Shown piece after piece: positions 43,343 through 45,000 of a DNA stretch of 45,000 nucleotides. A model generated the notes under the pieces. It did not search any database and was not told the DNA's origin. It saw nothing but the letters and a program-made list of their open reading frames with translations. The translations under genes and the position numbers were made by a program. Numbering within the stretch: position 1 is the stretch's first letter; the number at the start of each line of letters is the position of its first letter. The stretch comes from Neocallimastix lanati (nom. inval.) (lineage: Eukaryota > Neocallimastigomycota > Neocallimastigomycetes > Neocallimastigales > Neocallimastigaceae): assembly GCA_016946835.1 (NCBI GenBank), contig JACVTC010000116.1:55001-100000 (forward strand), given 5' to 3'.

Positions 43343-45000
43343 AACATGAATTAAATATAACAAAGCTAAAAATAAAAAAAATCATTATATAATATTAGAT
43401 AAAAAAGCAAAATAAAACTAAAGAACTATTCAGAATTATAGAATAAAATTTTTTCTTTTGATATTTATATATACATATATAACTATAATTTTTTTTTATA
43501 AAATAAAATAAAAAATATAAAACTATTTTATAATAATAATATTTATTTAACCAGATTTTTGTTTTAAGAAAATAAATATTTGTAGTTTATCAGACATAAT
43601 ATTAATAAAAATTATTAAAATAAAGCAATATAGTAATGGAAAATAACAAATTACATTTAAATATAATTAATTATAGATTGATTATTTATTATATATTGTA
43701 TTGTTTATTATTGTTTATTACTTAATTTAGTATTTACTAAATAACATGTATTATTATATTATATTTTTAATTATTCTATTAGTAGAATTATTTTTGATAG
43801 ACATTAAAATAAAAATTATATAAGAATAATAATTATAATATTCTTTTTTTTGTATAAATTAAATATTTTCATATATATTAATATTTCTTTTAACATTATT
43901 AATATTTAAATAATGCAATTATTCAATATTTTTTTTAAAATATCAAATGGTATTTTTTTAAAAAGTTTATTATTATTAAAATAATATTAACTGTGATACA
44001 TTAATTACATAAATTAAACAATTTTATCCCAATTTAAAATATAAAGTTTATAATATTTTAAAGTATAAAGCTTAAAATATATCAAAGTTAAATTGAAATA
44101 ATAATAAAAATATAATTTTTTAAATTTTAATAATAAAAACGATAAAAATAAATATAATAATACAATATTAGCATTAATTATTAGAAGTCAAAATTTGATC
44201 GTAATTACATAATATATACCCAATATTCACATATTCTATCAACTATGATAATAATTATAATCACAACTGATCATAATAGTGATGTGATGTACTATACAAA
44301 AAAAAAAATAATTAAATATAAAATCAAAAATTTAAATAATCATTGAATTGTTTTGATATTTTTAATATGTTATAAATTAAATTAAGATATATTAAATTAA
44401 TTATTTTTTAAAAAAATCTGTTCATACTTTTTTTTTATTATATTGTAAATTAAATAGATAATATATATTTTATAAAATGAAAATAAAAAACTCCAAATAA
44501 AATTATTTTAAAATATTTATTTATTATTTTAAAGAAATAATAATATTAATCCTAATGTAAAATATTAGAATTAATTTTAAATATTTATAAATAATTTTTT
44601 GTTTGACTTTAAATTGAATAATTTTAATAATTTTAATAAAAATTTTCAAATATATTTATATTATAAAAGATATAAAAAAAAATATTAAAACTATATTTAA
44701 ATATATTTATATTGTTATAAAAAACTTTTTTATAATTTATAATCTAAAGTAAATCTTTAAATTCGATTATTAATTATGATTTATTATATTAAATATAAAA
44801 AAAAAAAAATCAATATTTTAATTTTATGTGTAAATTTTTTAAATTCAAAATTAAAATAAATTTAATATAATACTTAAATTATTTATATTATATCCATTTT
44901 AAATATATTTTATAAAATTAACAAAATATAATAAAATCAAAGAAATTACTTTTTAATAATTAATAAATTTTATAAATTGTTTTAAATAAATAACTTTTTT
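43084..45000. other. A/T-rich spacer to the end of the window
   Basis: It holds the thiamine pyrophosphokinase 3' UTR, then poly-A runs at about 43159-43194 and 43296-43340. No gene is supported on either strand. Confidence 0.6.

Noticed and set aside
1-45000. CRISPR arrays, prokaryotic operons or phage genes
   Set aside because: Tandem repeats here are A/T micro- and minisatellites without unique spacers, and the genes are spliced eukaryotic genes.

Overview
The window looks like a nuclear contig from an anaerobic gut fungus (Neocallimastigomycota). The reasons are: intergenic DNA that is almost pure A/T with many homopolymer runs of 25-47 bases; small spliceosomal introns (GT..AG, about 100-480 nt); a secreted GH26 enzyme carrying a CBM10/fungal-dockerin-like module; and a soluble-type adenylyl cyclase of the kind kept by flagellated fungi. 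The lineage is an inference; splicing, eukaryotic gene families and retroelements are seen directly.

Layout: (1) the 3' end of an unidentified gene (1-249, +). (2) A six-exon CK2-alpha-type protein kinase on the minus strand (1265-3517) with a 135-residue N-terminal extension containing a predicted membrane segment. (3) A SINE-like retroposon with a near-perfect 25-bp target duplication (5580-5820). (4) A small secreted cysteine-rich protein (6582-6995, +). (5) Cytosolic glutamyl-tRNA synthetase (8033-11593, +) with an N-terminal GST-like domain and a C-terminal EMAPII/Arc1-like tRNA-binding domain in one chain. (6) A retroelement cluster: a 5'-truncated non-LTR element with a 15-bp target duplication and poly(A) tail (12008-13120), an anonymous GC-richer segment, a second SINE-like copy, a (TATAA)n array of about 32 units, and an internally deleted, broken Ty1/copia element between identical 216-bp LTRs (15051-16817). 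(7) An 801-residue Asn/Ser/Lys-rich protein of unknown function (21245-23650, +). (8) A 12-exon gene for a 1748-residue soluble adenylyl cyclase (ADCY10-like; 28036-35912, +), including a 12-nt microexon that encodes part of the active-site/bicarbonate strand. (9) A five-exon GH26 mannanase-like secreted enzyme with a dockerin-like module and a hydrophobic C-terminal tail (36780-38769, -), whose 5' region has been tandemly duplicated. (10) A seven-exon thiamine pyrophosphokinase (41234-43083, +). The rest is A/T-rich spacer.

The genes do not form one pathway. They cover signalling (CK2-type kinase, cAMP synthesis), translation, cofactor salvage and plant-wall degradation. All gene models were assembled by hand. 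In every multi-exon model the exon lengths and splice phases close into one open frame, and for the five recognised families the joins restore conserved motifs. No tRNA, rRNA, CRISPR array or prokaryotic operon was seen. The most notable items are the cyclase microexon with a degenerate P-loop, the membrane-anchored CK2-like kinase, the GluRS-EMAPII fusion, the duplicated first exon and microsatellite-encoded tail of the GH26 enzyme, splice acceptors made of a poly(A) run plus G, and a minisatellite shared by introns of two unrelated genes.
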